The notes below the pieces were generated by a model. That model was not told the origin of the DNA. It searched no databases and saw nothing but the letters and a program-made list of their open reading frames with translations. Of a DNA stretch of 6,572 nucleotides, positions 5,867 to 6,572 are shown one piece after another. The DNA is taken from positions 1-6,572 of the forward strand of contig JAEWNJ010000147.1 in assembly GCA_023392795.1 (NCBI GenBank), in the 5' to 3' direction. Within the stretch, counting starts at the first letter, position 1; every line of letters starts with the position of its first letter. Source of the DNA: Candidatus Cloacimonadota bacterium (GTDB lineage Bacteria; Cloacimonadota; Cloacimonadia; Cloacimonadales; Cloacimonadaceae). Made by a program: the position numbers and the translations under genes.

Positions 5867-5885
5867 CACGTGGGACGTAAGAGGA
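5861..5885 (-). other. 11-bp hairpin best formed in minus-strand RNA
   Basis: On the minus strand the arms TCCTCTTACGT and ACGTGAGAGGG pair over 11 bp around a CCC loop, with two positions as G-U pairs. On the plus strand those two positions would be C-A mismatches, so the structure favours minus-strand RNA, which is the strand of the kinase-like gene. There is no T-run after it, so it is not a standard terminator. Confidence 0.5.
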
Positions 5886-5996
5886 ATCCAACAGGGTTGC
5901 AAGTGGCCAGGAAGCCAGTGAAGCCCATATGATATTGGGTAGTTTCGCCGGGCAGGGATTATGGCATTTCCACCTAAACACGATATTCGATATCCA

Positions 5997-6542
5997 TTAC
6001 CCCGCCTGAATATCCCGCAAAACATATTGTACAAGGTCTTCCACACTCATGTTGTCCGTATCGATAGCCTCCGGATAGTTTTCACGGGCTGAATGCAAGC
6101 GTGCCAAACAAAGCCCGGGATCCCGATTCGTGCCCGATATCCGCTGCAAAAGCTTAGTTTCAGCGCAAACCAGAGTGTAATGAAGCATCCTGTATCCGGA
6201 TTCCGGTATTCGCCCTAGTATTCTCTGAACAATGTCCGGCTCGTGCATCACCCAGGAAAAGATGATGTAGGAAAAGGACTCCTTGATGAAGGAATCAAGC
6301 ATGAAAGCCGCGTTATTGAGCACCATTTCCTTGCGCCGTTCGGTTACCCGAAAGGGATTCATCCGCCAGAGATCATCACCATCCAGCCATACGCTGTTTT
6401 CCAGCCTGCGATATAGCCGTGACGCCACCGAACTCTTACCCGTTCCGGGAGCGCCGCCAATCATGATCAGTAATGGTTCCTTGAGGCCTTCATTGTCACC
6501 ATCCAGAACGCCGCCGAATCCTATCCCGGGAGTGTAAGTCAT
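5997..6542 (-). CDS. P-loop NTPase, small-molecule kinase-like (AAA_33 type)
   Basis: A 181-residue cytoplasmic protein with the layout of small P-loop kinases. The strand LLIMIGG leads into the Walker A motif GAPGTGKS (30-37). LDGDDLWRMNPF (53-64) matches the place where gluconate-, shikimate- and nucleotide-type kinases hold their substrate-binding acidic motif. FSYIIFSWVMH (90-100) resembles the family's Walker B strand, and VCAETKLLQRIS..NRD (125-141) fits the lid region with arginines R134 and R140. It ends with AIDTDNMSVEDLVQYVLRDI (159-178), the usual DT-x-x-x-S-x-E-x-x-V tail of this group. The phosphate acceptor cannot be told from sequence. The ATG at 6542 has GAGG four bases upstream, supporting this start although about 22 residues precede the P-loop strand. 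It faces the ECF cluster convergently; no neighbour in the window explains its role. Confidence 0.75.
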   Translation of the reverse strand: MTYTPGIGFGGVLDGDNEGLKEPLLIMIGGAPGTGKSSVASRLYRRLENSVWLDGDDLWRMNPFRVTERRKEMVLNNAAFMLDSFIKESFSYIIFSWVMHEPDIVQRILGRIPESGYRMLHYTLVCAETKLLQRISGTNRDPGLCLARLHSARENYPEAIDTDNMSVEDLVQYVLRDIQAG

Positions 6543-6546
6543 AATA

Positions 6547-6550
6547 CCTC
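6547..6550 (-). promoter_or_regulatory. Ribosome-binding site of the kinase-like gene
   Basis: On the minus strand TGAGGT precedes the ATG, with GAGG ending four bases before it. This is the site that decides for the start at 6542. The promoter lies beyond the window or within its last 22 bases; none could be identified. Confidence 0.6.
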
Positions 6551-6572
6551 AATGAAAAATGGTGCTGGGGCA

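Larger units (their letters stand above)
5646..5996. other. Gene-poor intergenic region rich in short repeats
   Basis: This 351-base gap separates the convergent ecfT-like and kinase-like genes. I find no reading frame with a family pattern or a proper ribosome site. Short inverted repeats include CTCGAT/ATCGAG (5659-5664 and 5677-5682), CTTAC/GTAAG (5748-5752 and 5755-5759), GGCGG/CCGCC (5767-5771 and 5777-5781), an 11-bp hairpin at 5861-5885, and GATAT/ATATC (5982-5986 and 5990-5994). A direct repeat CCACCCTCT with an 11-base period lies at 5847-5866. The density of such elements is higher than in a simple spacer and suggests a dispersed repeat or decayed element, unproven here. Confidence 0.5.

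Noticed and set aside
5786..6046. Minus-strand open frame of 86 codons after the kinase-like gene
   Set aside because: It overlaps the kinase 3' end in another frame, has no family pattern and runs through hairpins and direct repeats.
1..6572. CRISPR array, tRNA, rRNA or transposase genes
   Set aside because: No regularly spaced repeats of suitable length, no cloverleaf or rRNA-like stretches and no transposase motifs were seen.

Overview
The window looks like chromosomal DNA of a Gram-negative anaerobe-type bacterium of moderate G+C content. The clearest clue is the C-terminal end of a FadL/OmpP1-type outer-membrane beta-barrel closing on an aromatic residue. Gene style (tight ATGA overlaps, AAGGA-type ribosome sites) and the mix of families fit the FCB superphylum. 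I lean towards a Cloacimonadota-like lineage, but that placement is an impression and rests on no search.

Layout, left to right. Bases 1-294 hold the tail of the outer-membrane porin (+), followed by a good intrinsic terminator and a short tandem heptamer array. Bases 468-1676 (-) encode an EPSP synthase (AroA). A perfect 7+4+7 palindrome directly abuts its ATG and lies between it and the divergent gene at 1736. From 1736 to 5645 (+) runs an almost gap-free six-gene cluster, probably one transcript: dCMP deaminase, ECF-transporter S component, an exported protein with two sulfite-oxidase-fold (molybdopterin-binding-like) domains, two small ECF ATPases, and the ECF T component. Bases 5646-5996 contain no convincing gene but several short inverted and direct repeats. 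Bases 5997-6542 (-) encode a small P-loop kinase-like protein.

How the parts work together. The S, A, A' and T genes form a complete, dedicated (group I style) energy-coupling-factor importer: S binds the substrate in the membrane, T couples it to the two ATPases. The unusual partner is the periplasmic SUOX-fold protein encoded between S and the ATPases, with start/stop overlaps on both sides. It lacks the Mo-ligating cysteine at the expected place in its first domain, so it may be a substrate-capture or accessory protein rather than an enzyme. I consider this five-gene unit the best candidate for an undescribed system here. Its substrate cannot be read from the sequence. The dCMP deaminase feeds dUMP to thymidylate synthesis and may simply be the housekeeping head of the operon.
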